Assembly: GCF_910596095.1 (NCBI RefSeq)
Contig: NC_056535.1
Location: 8,101,501-8,165,500 of the forward strand
DNA from: Thunnus maccoyii
Lineage: Eukaryota > Chordata > Actinopteri > Scombriformes > Scombridae
Direction: 5' to 3'
Length of the DNA stretch: 64,000 bases
Positions 19,606 through 33,829 of this stretch are shown here, piece by piece. Positions within the stretch are counted from its first letter, which is position 1, and every line of letters begins with the position of its first letter. The notes beneath the pieces were generated by a model. That model searched no databases and had not been told where the DNA came from. It saw only the letters and a program-made list of their open reading frames with translations. The position numbers and the translations under genes are program-made.

Positions 19606-20274
19606 GTCAAGTTAGGCAACTGCCTGGGGCCCCCAATGAAAAGGGCCCCAAAGAACTATAGATTTATTATGATGTTTGGATGTGAAAATTATTGAATTAC
19701 TATTGTTACTATTCTAACTCATTGTACCCCGTAATAACTTACAACAACTGTATACTTCTACTTCAGAAGAAAACATTGTGGAACTACATTTACCTGACAG
19801 ATAAATGTTATGTTGCAGATTTAGATTTTACTCACAAAATATAAAAATTAAAATATGATGCATTATTATTCATTAAGTATCCAGCTTTATATAAAATAGT
19901 GAGAATTAAAAGCTCCACCTTAAACAGACATTAAGTAAATTTAAGTACATTGTACTGATGATTCCTCTCTGTCACTCTTCACTGCAAGTAAAAATTTGAA
20001 TGCGGCATTTTTACTGTGTAATATTAATAGTTTTACTATTAATAGTTTATATTTTTACTTGGCTGTGGTGAATATCTGCCTCAATCAAAGTTACAGTAAA
20101 TCACACAGTGGAGATGCTGGACACATTTAATTCCTGCGTGCCTTCATACAATCTGACTTCAGTGCTCAGTTTTTGAAAAATGAACCTGATGTTGCATTTA
20201 ACGCGAATCTCAAATACACTGTTGATTTCTCCAAGTCTGTGCACTTTCTGGTTGTCCTGCCACAGGTTATCAGC

Positions 20275-22467
<2,193 letters not shown>

Positions 22468-22945
22468 AAGAACCAGACAACCTTTACTGCAGGGGGACAC
22501 AGTTCTTACCAATCAATGCATATATAATTATAAATCAGCACGCTTGCTTGCTTGCCAGTTACTTGTGTGGATTTGTACATATGTGTTTCTACACTGGATG
22601 TCATGTGAATGAAGTTTTCTGTTTATTTTCACTGTATTTTAAGGGGGAAACTCCAAGTTTGTAGATATTATTTTGATCCAGAGCTTGTTTTAATTCAGAG
22701 GAAATTATTCTACTGAGGTTCCCGCACATGTATACACACTGATAGGAATTGTTTCAGCTGTAAATATTAACTAAAAAACCTGATTTGATTGCCATATCTG
22801 TGTCCTAATCCCTCTTCTATTATTCATAATGTGAAATTATATTTTGGTTTTGTGTTGTATGGGTCTGTTTTGTATTTCCAGAATTGATATTTACCATGAA
22901 ATTGAAGCTCTACAGGGAAAATAATAAAATGTTTGACTCATTCCG
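22468..22945 (+). other. gata1: gata1 3' UTR
   Basis: Non-coding, AT-rich; ends soon after AATAAA at 22923-22928, which is followed within 30 bp by a GT-rich stretch. Confidence 0.75.
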
Positions 22946-23390
22946 TTGGAGTTGTGAAGGCTGTTGTCTTTGATGTCATTTGAATTCTCAGTTCATCTGC
23001 TCAGTTCAGTGAACTGACCACAGCAAAGCCTCCTGTGTGGAGTTATTGTACTCTCCTGCTCAGGTATAATAGTCTCTTTGTGCAAGGCAGCGCTCCACTT
23101 TGACAGTGTAATTGTACATAGCGGGTTATGCAAATTCACCATTCCGCAGAAGTGACAAACATTCAACTAAAGTGCAACACTTTTATATGCAACTGCTTTC
23201 AAGTTTAGAACACCTCTGCCGGTTAATGACCGACTGTTCAAACACACATGCAAACAAGGTCATGTTTGTATTTATTACTCAGTGCTGTTTATATGCTCAT
23301 GAGGGGGATTTTTTTTTTCAAGCATAAAATTTCCACTCTCATGTCATGCTTGAATGCAAATGTTAGAAGCTACCGAGAACTTGCTTAGTA

Positions 23391-23436
23391 ATGATAAGTG
23401 ACGATATGTTGAAATGATAAGTGACGATATGTTGAA
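23391..23436 (+). repeat. Perfect 23-bp tandem duplication with GATA motif
   Basis: Two identical adjacent 23-bp units (23391-23413 and 23414-23436), each starting ATGATAAGTG and therefore each holding one TGATAAG GATA-factor site. Confidence 0.9.
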
Positions 23437-23865
23437 CCTAAAAAGCTGAAGTGTAAAAGAGTTTAGAGTGGCTTCACAGTGGACCTTTTTCAGAATACGT
23501 CTTGCTGTGTTTTATGTAAATATCAGCAATCATCATGTTGCATCATGTTGGGTTACTGTGATTGTTTATACTCACTATTACTCACTACAGTATTATCCCA
23601 CTCAATGAACTAGAGATAACTGTTATATTTTGATCAAAACTTGTGGCCATGTCTTCACAACTGATAGACAAGATTAGATTATTTAGGGGAAAGGTTGCTT
23701 TACAGAGTATTGCATCAACTGAAAAACTCCCTCTAAATGCCATTTCATTAGCAGACGCATTTTATCTAAAACGCCACACTGTAAACACAGTACAGTGGTG
23801 TGTGTGTGTGTGTGTTTTATGCTGAGGAGCAGGGCTGGGGTTGCTCACTCAGGACTGCGGGATGA

Positions 23866-23910
23866 CTGATAAGTTATCACTGAGGCCACAGACCCTAAAC
23901 CATCCACCTG
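23866..23910. promoter_or_regulatory. Inverted GATA pair with E-box, 3' of gata1
   Basis: CTGATAAGTTATCAC (23866-23880) has two GATA sites in inverted orientation with almost no spacer. A CACCTG E-box follows at 23905. GATA plus E-box composites are hallmarks of erythroid enhancers. It lies 1.4 kb after the gata1 stop and between gata1 and bcl2l1. Regulatory role is inferred. Confidence 0.45.
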
Positions 23911-24363
23911 CGGCTGGCATCGCCACTCTCACACTCCCTGTCAGTTAGTCTGCGAGGGGCACCGTTTACACTGAAGTATTTAACATACAACGCTAAAAAG
24001 AGTTATGACAGACAAACAAACAGATGTATTATTGGTATCATATGAAGCAGTAGATCAATACATCTCTACATTCTTTCAGTCTGTTTGCTCAAAAGAGTTC
24101 AGTTTCAGTGTCAGTCATGTATGTCACCTTTGGGCCAGCTGAACCCAGTCTTTTTTCAGATTTCATAATCTGTGGACACATGCAGAACACTTCACAAGTC
24201 TATAAACGATAACATACATCGCTGTGCTTGTTCTCATAGATTTGTGCATGCTTGAGTGCAGACTTGAGGGAGAAATAAGACTTTCATTTATGCATTTGGT
24301 TTCGGCTTGCTGAGCACAGCCCAGTGAACATCTGGGCATGCCACCCACTCGTGACACCGCATG

Positions 24364-24372
24364 ACACACACA

Positions 24373-24407
<35 letters not shown>

Positions 24408-24408
24408 T
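24364..24408. repeat. CA microsatellite
   Basis: CA repeats with one TA interruption. A separate A-run occupies 24768-24793. Confidence 0.9.
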
Positions 24409-25739
24409 GAGAGTATTGGTGATCAAATCTGAGGTAGAAATGCTGATTATTTTCTGATACCTGAATAAAGAATAGATGAAAATTTCTTCACTTCAATTTT
24501 ATTAGCAGTCAACCAATGTTATGTCTAACTCCCCTGATTCCCAAAGGACCTTGATAATGGGAATTTAATACAAGGATGACCTTTGAAGTCACACAGTGAG
24601 ATTTTTTGGGGTTTTCTATCATTATCCATTTCCAACATCTACTCAATGTTTACTCTAAATCACGCTTAAGCAGAGAAACCTTTAAAAATCCAATTTTTTT
24701 ACCCCCTCAGGTGATATCAGAACCTTCATGAGACACGTAATTGAGCGCAAAAAAAGTAAAACAATGTAAAAAAAAAAAAAAAAAAAAAAAAAATCATTTG
24801 GCAAGCATGTCTATAATTTATACTCTTTTCCTTAACTGTCTCTATCTGCTGTTTATCTGCTGCTGCCGCCAGCTATGCTCTGGGGAAATGGCAACAAATG
24901 ACAGGGATAGATTAGCAACCACAGGCCTGCTCCAGTTCACTCTCAAGGCCATCCGTTAGTGGCCTTCTCTCTCTCTCCTGCTCACTTGTCTCTTTTCCCA
25001 TTCAGACTGTTGTAGGACATCCTTGGTTGTAGTAGAAGCTTTTATACCATGGGCGCAAGTCATTTGATAATATGTTTTCTCTCTGTCAGTCTGGGAGACT
25101 CTATAAGATATATTACACTCATCTCTGAGCAAATGTGTGTTTTTATGGTGTTTTTTTTTTTAACAGCAGATTCTCTAAAGGATGACTATCTGAACTGCAT
25201 GTCAGCACAGTACAGTTACATCTAGTAACACATTGTTATTATTAACTTAACTATAACTTGATGTGTATTATGCTCCTTTTGAAACACGTGGTACACATGC
25301 ACCCCCTCATGGAAAAAACAGAACACTGCAGCTCAACATTTTCCCCAACGGACACTGTGCACAGGATGTAAAACCCTGAACCCTGCAGTTTAGAGATAAC
25401 ACTCGTGTGTGTAGTTCGTACTGTCCTGTACATTGTTGATGCCCATTATGATGGTATTGAACTGATCTTTTTTTTAAACAATCTATATAATACATTATAT
25501 CTCCCAAATATGATCGTCTGCTCCTGTAAAAACTTCCTGTTGTAAATCTGATTCCTCTGTATCTGATGAAGAGAGAATTTGGGCTTGAAATGTACTTTTC
25601 TTCATTTAATAAATAAGAGTTCTTTGGGAGATAAAGTATATATTGCACAGTTACAGATTTTTGTAATCTGGATGATATAGACTTTTTCAGATAATCTATA
25701 CAACAAACAAATCAAGGACACAAGAATAACATAAATATA

Positions 25740-25745
25740 TTTATT
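25740..25745 (-). terminator. bcl2l1: bcl2l1 poly(A) signal
   Basis: TTTATT on the plus strand, i.e. AATAAA on the minus strand, about 490 bp after the bcl2l1 stop codon. It is the first good candidate within an otherwise non-coding 3' UTR. Confidence 0.5.
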
Positions 25746-26234
25746 TTTTTGAAGCATGCCTAAAACTCCAGTACAGCCAACAAAAGGAGCTGAGCATTAC
25801 ACAGTGGAAAAGGAAATATAACTTATACTCTCTGTCAGCTGTCAGTTGGTATTCTAAGTGATAAAAATTGGTCCTTGGATAACACACAAAGGGAAAAAAA
25901 AATAAGCAGTCTCATCAAACCAGCTGAATCTGTTTCACTGTCTCTTAGCTTATCAGGTTCATTTAAAGCACTTTCAGTCTTGAGTAACTCTAACAACTGA
26001 AAATCTGCTGTGTGAAATAAAAGACACAGGACAAAGCGGGGTGAGAAGTATAACAGCTCACCAAGCTACATATCATGGACACTCCCACAAACTGCTTCAG
26101 CCAAATCCACATTCTGTCAGTGCACAAGCAGACTGGGCTTTTTTGTAAACATTAACTATTTAGTTTTGTTTTGTTTTTTGTTGGCGTAGCATTACACGAG
26201 GGGTGTGTGCGGCGGTGAACAGGATGCAGCGCCT

Positions 26235-27761
26235 TCACTGTTTCTTAGCGATGAGCACGCCGACCAGCACTCCCGTTAGCAGCGCAACTCCAACTAGCAG
26301 ACATCTCCTCAGAGTCTCCCGAGACGCTGTCGCTGCTGCAGCTGCGTCTCGCCCAAAAAGCTCCACAAAGCAGTCCTGTAATGGAAATTTAGATTCAGAC
26401 AAAAAGAGGGAGAGGAGTTTTGTTACTAGATAATGCATTGGTGTCTCTTCATCCTGCAGCATTTTCCATCATCAATTATATTTTTGATTCATAATTTAAT
26501 GTGTAGAATATAAAATAGAGACAAATATGCAGTAAGGTAACAGCTTTAAATGTCTTTCATCAGAAAAACAGTAAAAAAAAGAAAAAAAGAAAAAAGAAAG
26601 ACTCAATTATGTGGCATTTTTGCTTGATAAATGACTGTTAATCTATAAATCAAAATTGAGGCAGATTAACTCTCTTTGGAATGATGATGAATGGATTAAT
26701 TGTGTCAGAACTAATCTGTTTTAAAGGAATATGCCACTGAAAATCTACAGTCGTGGCTAAAAATACTGCCATCTTTACACTATACACACACACAAAAAAT
26801 ACAACATTTCTTCCAGAAAATCATTGAAATCAAAAGTATGTATTCTCTGCTTTACAGTGACACAAAACAAAAGAGATGACAAAAAAATTAATAAAGAAAT
26901 CTGATCCTTTGCTTCACAGAAATCCTACAATGTACTGGAAACTGTTACAACTGTATCTTTTAGAAGTTTTGAAGAAGAACAGCAGAATAGTGTATTATGA
27001 TGCAGGAGTAGTTTGAGTTTCTTGGTCCCTACTGGAATCCATCATAACTGCTATAAATCTAAGCTGACTGCTGCTGCCGTCCTCCATGAAGAAGCATGCT
27101 ACAAACTTTTCAGGACCAACTTTCAGGCCTACAGGTGATGAGTTTCTGACATTAAAAAATTAAATTTTCTGAGGAGTATTTCTTTGAGGTACCATAAATG
27201 AAGGTGTGTCTTGAGTCCATCCCTCTGCCTACTCACCCAACCTCCTTGGCTCTGGATCCATGGGCTGATGTGCTCATCCAGGTAAATAGTCATCCAGTCA
27301 ACGATGCGGGAAACCAGGTCGCTCATATCCCTCTCAACGCATTTCACACAAATGGCACCGCCAAAGGTAAACAGGCCCACTATACGTCCCCAGTTGACTC
27401 CGTCCTTGAACACCTCGTCCATCACGCTCTTAAAGCTGTGGTAGGCTGTTTCAGGAGTGATGTCAATTTGTGAGGAGAGGTCACTAAACGCTTCTGAGAA
27501 GAGCAGTTCAAACTTGTCGGCTGAGTTCTGCAGTGCTTCCTTCACGGACTCTATGTCGCCACAAGGGGATGACGACGCCCCCAGCCGCCCACTGCCGTTC
27601 CTGCTGGTGACCAGCAAGCCGTTACTGGCAGCTGTGGTGGCCTTGTCTCTCTCAGTCCTTCCACTGGCATCCTCTGGCCTCAGCATAGAGGTTGGGTAGT
27701 TCTTCTGAGACAGCTTGTAGCTTATAAAGAACTCCACCAGCTCTCTGTTACTGTACGGCAT
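26235..27761 (-). CDS. bcl2l1: Bcl-2-like protein 1 (Bcl-xL)
   Basis: Anti-apoptotic BCL2-family protein of the outer mitochondrial membrane. Two coding exons (minus): 27761-27237 and 26375-26235, joined by a GT-AG intron between Trp and Asp of GGW|D, the intron position typical of this family; 221 residues. BH4 near the N-terminus (SNRELVEFFISYKLSQ), a variable loop, BH3-like VKEALQNSADKFELLF, BH1 DGVNWGRIVGLFTFGG, BH2 WIQSQGGWDCFVELFG, and a C-terminal membrane anchor (LLVGVALLTGVLVGVLIAKK). The start is the first in-frame ATG (MPYSNRE), matching Bcl-xL. The BH3 region has Ala where mammalian Bcl-xL has Gly (SAD for AGD). Teleost bcl2l1 is the best fit; Bcl-2 and Mcl-1 fit worse in BH4 and loop. 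Confidence 0.94.
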
Positions 27762-29467
27762 TATTTCCAAACTGTGGACCTCCAACACACAGCCAGTCTA
27801 CTCAGACCCCATCGTTTCTGCTGCCATCCTCACAGCCTGCAGCTGTCACATCAGAGCTTCTTCTCCTTATGTTGAAGCTAGCAACAGCAGCCTTGAAGCA
27901 TACAGGGATGAGAAAAAGTCACATGAACTCCTGTCATAAAATATTTTGCAGGCCGTGCTGCTGTATTTTAGCATCCACTGGTTTTAGCTCATTTCAATAC
28001 AGTGTGAGACTCTATCAGCAGACTCTTAAAACTTGCTTGAGTTGTGTGTTCAATCACAGGGGACATCAAATCTGTCTGTCAGCCCACTGATAGGCGCCCT
28101 TTAAGTGCAGATTGATTTGAAATGTCTGGACTGCATTACTACACAATGGCAAAAATGATTGCATATCTGATGTTCACTGTGATGGACCACACTACAAAAA
28201 AGCAAGTTTCAAGTTGCTGCTAATAGTTTTCATACTGTACTGTCATAAATAGAAACCAATGAACCCCTAGATAGGTAACTAAAATGCATAAAAAATCCAA
28301 AACTGTGTAGCATGAATTTGAAAATGTAAAATGTACTTGATGACTCTTATAAGACGACAAACAGCTGCATTGCGTTAGTCCATGTCAGTACCTTTCCAAC
28401 TTACCTACCATGTCTGTGGCACTCAGCCCCAAAAACATGAAGATTTCAGTCTTAAATATCGACTTACAAATATTTATATTTCATTAAATAATCATAATAA
28501 TGATTTTCCAAAACTACTGGGAATTGTAGTTTGTAGCAAACACTACTCAAATAGGAGTAAATCATACATTTGTTTGGGACTATTTTCAGCTGAGGATTTT
28601 ATGCACTAGTGAGTATTTACAGCAGATGGATAGTGTATGTAGGATTGACTCAAAATAAACTATTATGCCCACGTGGCTCATTAATGTGTTTTATATCGTT
28701 TTTGAACGTTGAAGCTGTTTGTGGCACAGCTGCAATACTTGTGCAATACTTGTTAGTGAGGTCATCTCAATGTTGTTTTGGTCTTTTCGTGTGATTTGTT
28801 GGCAGTCGGAAAGATACAGAATATTACCAGACTTAATCTCGAAGGAACACACACAAAAAAAAAAAAATCGCAGAAACACTGGTGTGGTCCTTTAAATGAC
28901 CAGCGTGAGTGATTAGTTCAAACTTTTATCATATTTTACAACAAGCTCTTGAAGAAAGTTATTTATGTTAAATTGGTCTCAGTTTAGCAGCTGTCACATA
29001 TAAATTGTCTGATAATAGAAGAGTTTGTGTTTATAGTTGGTCCATCAGTGTAAACAGCTCAGTGAATAATTCACTGTTAAACGTCATGTTTAACGGTGGA
29101 TGTTGTTTGGGTTAATTAGCGTCAGTTTGAGCAGCAGCAGCAGCACTGCCCCACACACAAGTTAACCGTGAGCTAACTAACATCAGATAAACAGCAGCCA
29201 GGAAGCTTAGCATTACGAAATCTGGAAAGATTAAATTATTACGAGTTATATGGAGCCAGATGTGTGTGTCTAGATGCCAGCCTGATCACAGCTGGATCTA
29301 TATCACAGCTCTGGCTACGAGTCAAGTATAACGTTATATGCCACCAGTTTTAGCTACATGCGCTAACTAGCTGTTTATAAACAGTCCATGGGAAACGCGT
29401 GAAAAACAACCACAAACTACATCCATTGGACAGATATGAGGTAATCATTATTGACAGTTATACTTAC
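27762..29467 (-). other. bcl2l1: bcl2l1 5' UTR and leader intron
   Basis: Non-coding. The leader holds a 10-codon upstream reading frame (27827-27798, ATG to TAG) just before the main start. The acceptor of the leader intron was not fixed with confidence. The donor is the strong TT|GTAAGT at 29467-29462. No repeat recognised apart from short A-runs. Confidence 0.5.
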
Positions 29468-29700
29468 AACTGCTGAAATGTTGTTTTCCCTTTGAAGGGT
29501 GCAGCTATGGAGTTACTAAAGGTTGGAGTTGTGGATGCAAACACAATATGGACATTTTTGCAGCTACAGACTCTGCGGCCTGGACAGTGATGCACGCTGT
29601 TGGTTGGCCAATTGTGCTATTGTAAAAGCCGGAAGTCCCGCCTCTGTCTGCTTCTGCACCAATCAACATCTAAAGGGACCGGAAATATGGGCCCACGGAA
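29468..29700 (-). promoter_or_regulatory. bcl2l1: bcl2l1 first exon and promoter
   Basis: A good minus-strand donor ends a non-coding exon at 29468. Upstream (29600-29690) lie CCAAT boxes at 29608 and 29659, an ETS site CCGGAAGT at 29629 and a GC-rich CCCGCCTC. No TATA box is seen. The layout fits a housekeeping-type promoter firing leftwards into bcl2l1; the next gene to the right has its own promoter 5 kb away. Confidence 0.5.
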
Positions 29701-30392
29701 TGACAACAAAACATTTGGAGAAAAGCATGTAGTTTATTTATGAACTGTAACAGTAAGGCACCTTAATAATCATTGTGTACTCAGAAAATAGAATATTGTA
29801 GTTATGCGTCTAGTCTCAATTCTATTTTTATAGTTTTGTTTGAGTTAATTTAGTTATTGTATATATTTTAGCCCTTAATTGTATTTTTATTTTACCTACC
29901 TCGATTTCTGTCAAATGGCTGCTGTAATTTTACTTTCCCTTTGGGATTAATAAAGTACTCTATCTTAATTAAAGATGTAAAGAGCAAAAAAGCTGAGAAT
30001 ACTTTCAATATTTTAATTAATTCAGCTTGAATTTAAAGACTTTAATGGACTCCCTCAGCCTATAGTTTTCACTATTTTTAATATCATATATTGTATACAT
30101 ATGTTGTTTTTTTCTTTTTAAATGCATACATTTTTTTAAAAATATATACATTACAGTGACTTGGGACAGTCAATAGTAAATATAAAGTGTAAACTAACCT
30201 CTGGCTGATCATAAAATCCACTTTACATACATACACAAACAAAATCATGTGTCTGCAAACCTTTGATACATTTTTCTGTCCCTCTAACTACAGCTTATTA
30301 AAAGTTGAAAGATGCTTAGTGTTTTCATACCAACCTGTTACAGAAGGTCATTTTGACAGCGTTACTAATGTAGGGGGGGAAAAAACAATGTT
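29701..30392. other. Intergenic, bcl2l1 promoter to adnp 3' end
   Basis: No gene. A retroelement 3' tail (TTTCCCTTTGGGATTAATAAAG, 29935-29955) resembles the one at 19530-19605. AT-rich elsewhere. Confidence 0.5.
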
Positions 30393-30868
30393 TTTATTAA
30401 ACAACTGTATTTATTAAAACGTGTACATAAGCAAGTACCATATCATACACTTTCTAAATGTGAAATGACAATATGATACAGTTTATTGTCACACTTGGAG
30501 ACAAAAAAAACAACTATGGAAGTAGGGAAGTTCATAAATCTTGTGAGTTAACCAGTGAATACAGATTGCATGGGAAAACTAACAAAGAACGATGGATAAA
30601 GTATATACAATGTCACTTACATATGTCATACACATGTATACTATAATGTAACTTTTTTCTCCTTTCCAACACTGGTAATGAGATCAACATCTGGAATTGA
30701 AATATTTTTGTGACCATGCCATTAGTCTAAATGTTTGTGATTTGCAACTTCAATACACCAGCTTCTTTCTTTCTGAGGCTATTCCATATGCAAATGATCT
30801 GGATCTTTCAAATGCTCCTTAAAAACTCAACTGTTTCTCAACCAAGGCACACTGCTAATCAGGGACAC
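30393..30868 (-). other. adnp: adnp 3' UTR
   Basis: Non-coding after the TAA at 30871-30869. Minus-strand AATAAA signals lie at 30410-30415 and 30393-30398. Confidence 0.6.
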
Positions 30869-33829
30869 TTAACAGAAAGTCATCCAAGCATTTGCTTTCC
30901 CATCTGGCAAAGAACTCTCCTTTTCTCTAGAGGGATCATCAGTGTTCACAGGTTCTGTTTTTTCTTTCAGGTCTGCTGGTTCTTGGGATTTTACATTCTC
31001 ATGCTGGTTCGTGTCAACATTTTCATTCTCAGTAGGTCTATCTTCTGTTTCTGGTTCACTGTCTGAGTCAATGGATATGGTCTCAGTGCATGTACTGAGT
31101 TTTAAGGTACAGTTTAGTGTCGCACATTGCTTGTTTTGGTCTGTGTTTGGAGTACCAGACTTGAGACCACCAGGTCTCCTCACTGAGGTGCCACCAGACT
31201 TGCTCTCCTGAAAGATCAAGTCATGTTTAACTTTCTTGAGAGCGTGCATGTCAAAGCCGAGCAGCACACATACCTTTGTGGTCTCACAATGTCTCTCACA
31301 TGTCCTTCGTTTGGTTGCAAAGTGGCTAGAAATGTCAGATTTCCAAAGCCACAGACTAGCAGACAGCTTCTCCTCTTCCTGAGGTGAAAGGTATGGTCGC
31401 CGGTTGAAGTACGCTGTCAGGAAATTTTTCCTGGCTTCATATGTCTTGTGCTCAAAGCTTCTAGGATCCAGAGCAAGGCCTTCCGATTCTGCCTGATTTC
31501 CAATGGTGGTAGTAGAAATCTTTGAGTCCTTGCCCAGTTTTAACTTCTTGGGGTTGGGCATGGTCTGTGTTGGCAGCTGCCGCTTGAGGAAGCCAGCCCC
31601 GGATGAGTTGAGAGTCAGGGCAGACTTGAAACCTTGGCTCGCCTGGTTCCTACCAACAGCCCTGCACTGCACAAGATGCAGCGTGATTGTGGAAGCCACC
31701 ATGTTACTTGTATACACTCCCAGGCAATGAATGCACTTGTATGTCATCTTTTTTTCAACAGGATGCATTGTTTGGAGCACTTGGTGTCGCTCCCTCAGAT
31801 GCAAGGCCAAAGCATCAGAGATGGGACCTTTGAGGATGGTGAAACAAAGTGGACACAGAGTTTTCCCAACTTCACTATTGGAAGGCAGTGAAGGGAAACT
31901 CCTTGCAAGTGGTCCAATCTTCTTCTCTATCATTTTGGGAGCCGTTAACTTGGCCAGAGGTGCGACACTATTCTGAGCTGGTGCAGATTGATCTTTACCA
32001 TTGATAGATTCCTTCATGTTAAAGGTGAGAACAACAAGCTGTACATTATTGGTCTTATCTTGTTTGATGGTGAGATCAAAGGTTAGAGGTGATGCACCAG
32101 GAGGTCCAACAAAGTCATCAGGGTGAGCCTGGCCGACATGCTCAATGATTTTCTCAACACTATGGAAAGCAGAGTGACACTGTGGACAGGTGAGTCCATG
32201 GATTAGCATGTGGTTAAGCAGTGTATCACTGGGCAGATATCGGTTGCAAAGCAAACACTTGCTGGTGAAGTTGTGGATTTTCATGATATATTTGGCCAGA
32301 GCCCAAACTTTCTTTGCCTTGTGCGCACTCTCAAAATGAGCACTGTAGAGGTTTTCAGGAAAAAGCTCATTGCAAACTGTACATATCTTCCATTTCTGTG
32401 TCTGGGCTGTGTTTACCCCAGCAGCATTATTTTCAGCCACAGTGTTGTTGCCAGGAATTTTGACACGCACCTGACTGGCTGCGATGGTGGACTGATTTTT
32501 GACAATAGGGGGCACTGGCTTTAAATAGCCAATTACTGGTTGTGCTATTGACTCAGCTGTAATTGTGTGGCCCCTGTTAATGATCACAGGGGCCTTCTGA
32601 GAAGCGGTTGGTAAGGTTTGAGACCTGGAGACAATAATATTTGCATGTCCAATCATGGTAGTGACTTGAGCACCAATGCGCTCGTGGTACTCAATTACAT
32701 GCTGCACTAGTGCTTCATAGCTACGAGTGGAAAACTGGCAGCGTTTACAGAGGATGTTGTTGCCATTGACAGAATTAGCACCATTTTTGACAGATGATTC
32801 AGAAATCATACCAAGATATGGCGAGACAATATGCTGAAAATGTTCCCTGTAGATGTGCCTTCTCACAACATTGTAGAGTGTGTCCCGGAATGAGCATTTT
32901 TTGCAATAGTACATCGCCTTCTCCACACCGTCTCCCTGTCTGGCTCTATCAAAATACGTTTTGGCCTTCTTGTGCAGCACAGCTCCCTGTGAGCTCCCAT
33001 AATTCTGCCGTGCTGAACTCGGTATGTGGAATATTTTAACATGCGTCTCCAAAGTTCTCTTGCTTGCAGTGAATGTGCAGTACGGACAGTTGAGCAGAAT
33101 TTTGCTGTCAAAGATTTTTCTGTGTACTGTGCGGAAGTGATTCTTGTAGCCTGAGTAGTATTTGGAAGAAAAGCAGCACTCTGTGCAGCAAAATGGCTTT
33201 GATCGGTATTCCTAAAAGACATCAGGGCAAAAATAACAACATTAAGATAAATACAGTGATTTGTGCATATGCATTTGAAAAGACACAGAATAAAATTTAC
33301 CTGTGTTTTAGAGTATGATGGATCCCATCCACAGATATCAAGGCATTGTGTCTCCTCTACAAATTGATCATCAGGGCAAAAATCTTTGAATTCCTGTGGA
33401 AATAATTGCTGAGAATTAGGCATATTTGTTAATCACAATAAGTTTTTCCTTACATACAATCTGGCATGTTTGACAGCATATGATATTTTGTAATTATTAG
33501 CTGGCATAGAGTTAAGTTGCCATTTCCTTCAAATTTGAGATAAAACTTTTTCTTAATAGACCTTTAGGAATGTCACAGAGATTAAAAATGAGCACCTTCA
33601 TACTGTGTTTTGAAACATGAATAATAATAATCACCCATAAGCTCTATTATAAACATTTAATGGTTTCTCAATTTAATTAAGAGTTTCTACAACTCAACAC
33701 ATGCAACTAAAATACACTCGCCTCTGCTGCCTCCTTGCAGAACTCCAGTCCAATGTCTTGAAGCGCTTTTTTCACTTGTTTCCTGGCTCTCCTGATTCTT
33801 GTAAGGTTGTTCACTGGGAGTTGATACAT
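30869..33829 (-). CDS. adnp: ADNP-type zinc-finger homeobox protein (short paralogue)
   Basis: Nuclear zinc-finger/homeodomain protein of the ADNP family, which acts in chromatin complexes with CHD4 and HP1. Coding exons (minus): 33829-33722, 33393-33301, 33211-30869; 847 residues. Starts MYQLPVNNL, as in ADNP. Exon 3 carries most of the protein: C2H2 fingers ([103 protein letters not shown]) and a homeodomain-like region near residues 650-715 ([29 protein letters not shown]). The tail has [13 protein letters not shown], resembling a SUMO-interacting motif. Intron 1 uses a GC donor (GAG|gcgagt); the nearby GT would give an early stop. The NAPVSIPQ segment of ADNP is absent and the C-terminal tail is some 250 residues shorter than human ADNP. 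ADNP is a better match than ADNP2. Fish have two adnp copies. Confidence 0.92.

Larger units (their letters stand above)
13268..20265. other. Intergenic region 5' of rab and gata1
   Basis: No convincing coding exon on either strand. The left end holds the rab 5' flank, with a T-run at 13371-13391 (an A-run in the transcript sense). It contains a CTCF-like site (13961), GT/GA microsatellites (15226-15264, 15488-15519), an inverted GATA pair (15669), an old interspersed repeat (16069-16170), a CA/AT microsatellite (17521-17590) and a retroelement 3' tail (19530-19605). gata1 regulatory sequence is expected here. Confidence 0.7.
22946..25735. other. Intergenic region between convergent gata1 and bcl2l1
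   Basis: No coding exon seen. Contains a perfect 23-bp tandem duplication (23391-23436), an inverted GATA pair plus E-box (23866-23910), a CA microsatellite (24364-24408) and an A-run (24768-24793). Candidate location of 3' regulatory elements for either gene. Confidence 0.65.

Noticed and set aside
29523-29732. 69-codon plus-strand open frame near the bcl2l1 promoter
   Set aside because: No recognisable protein features; it overlaps CCAAT/ETS promoter motifs for the minus-strand gene.
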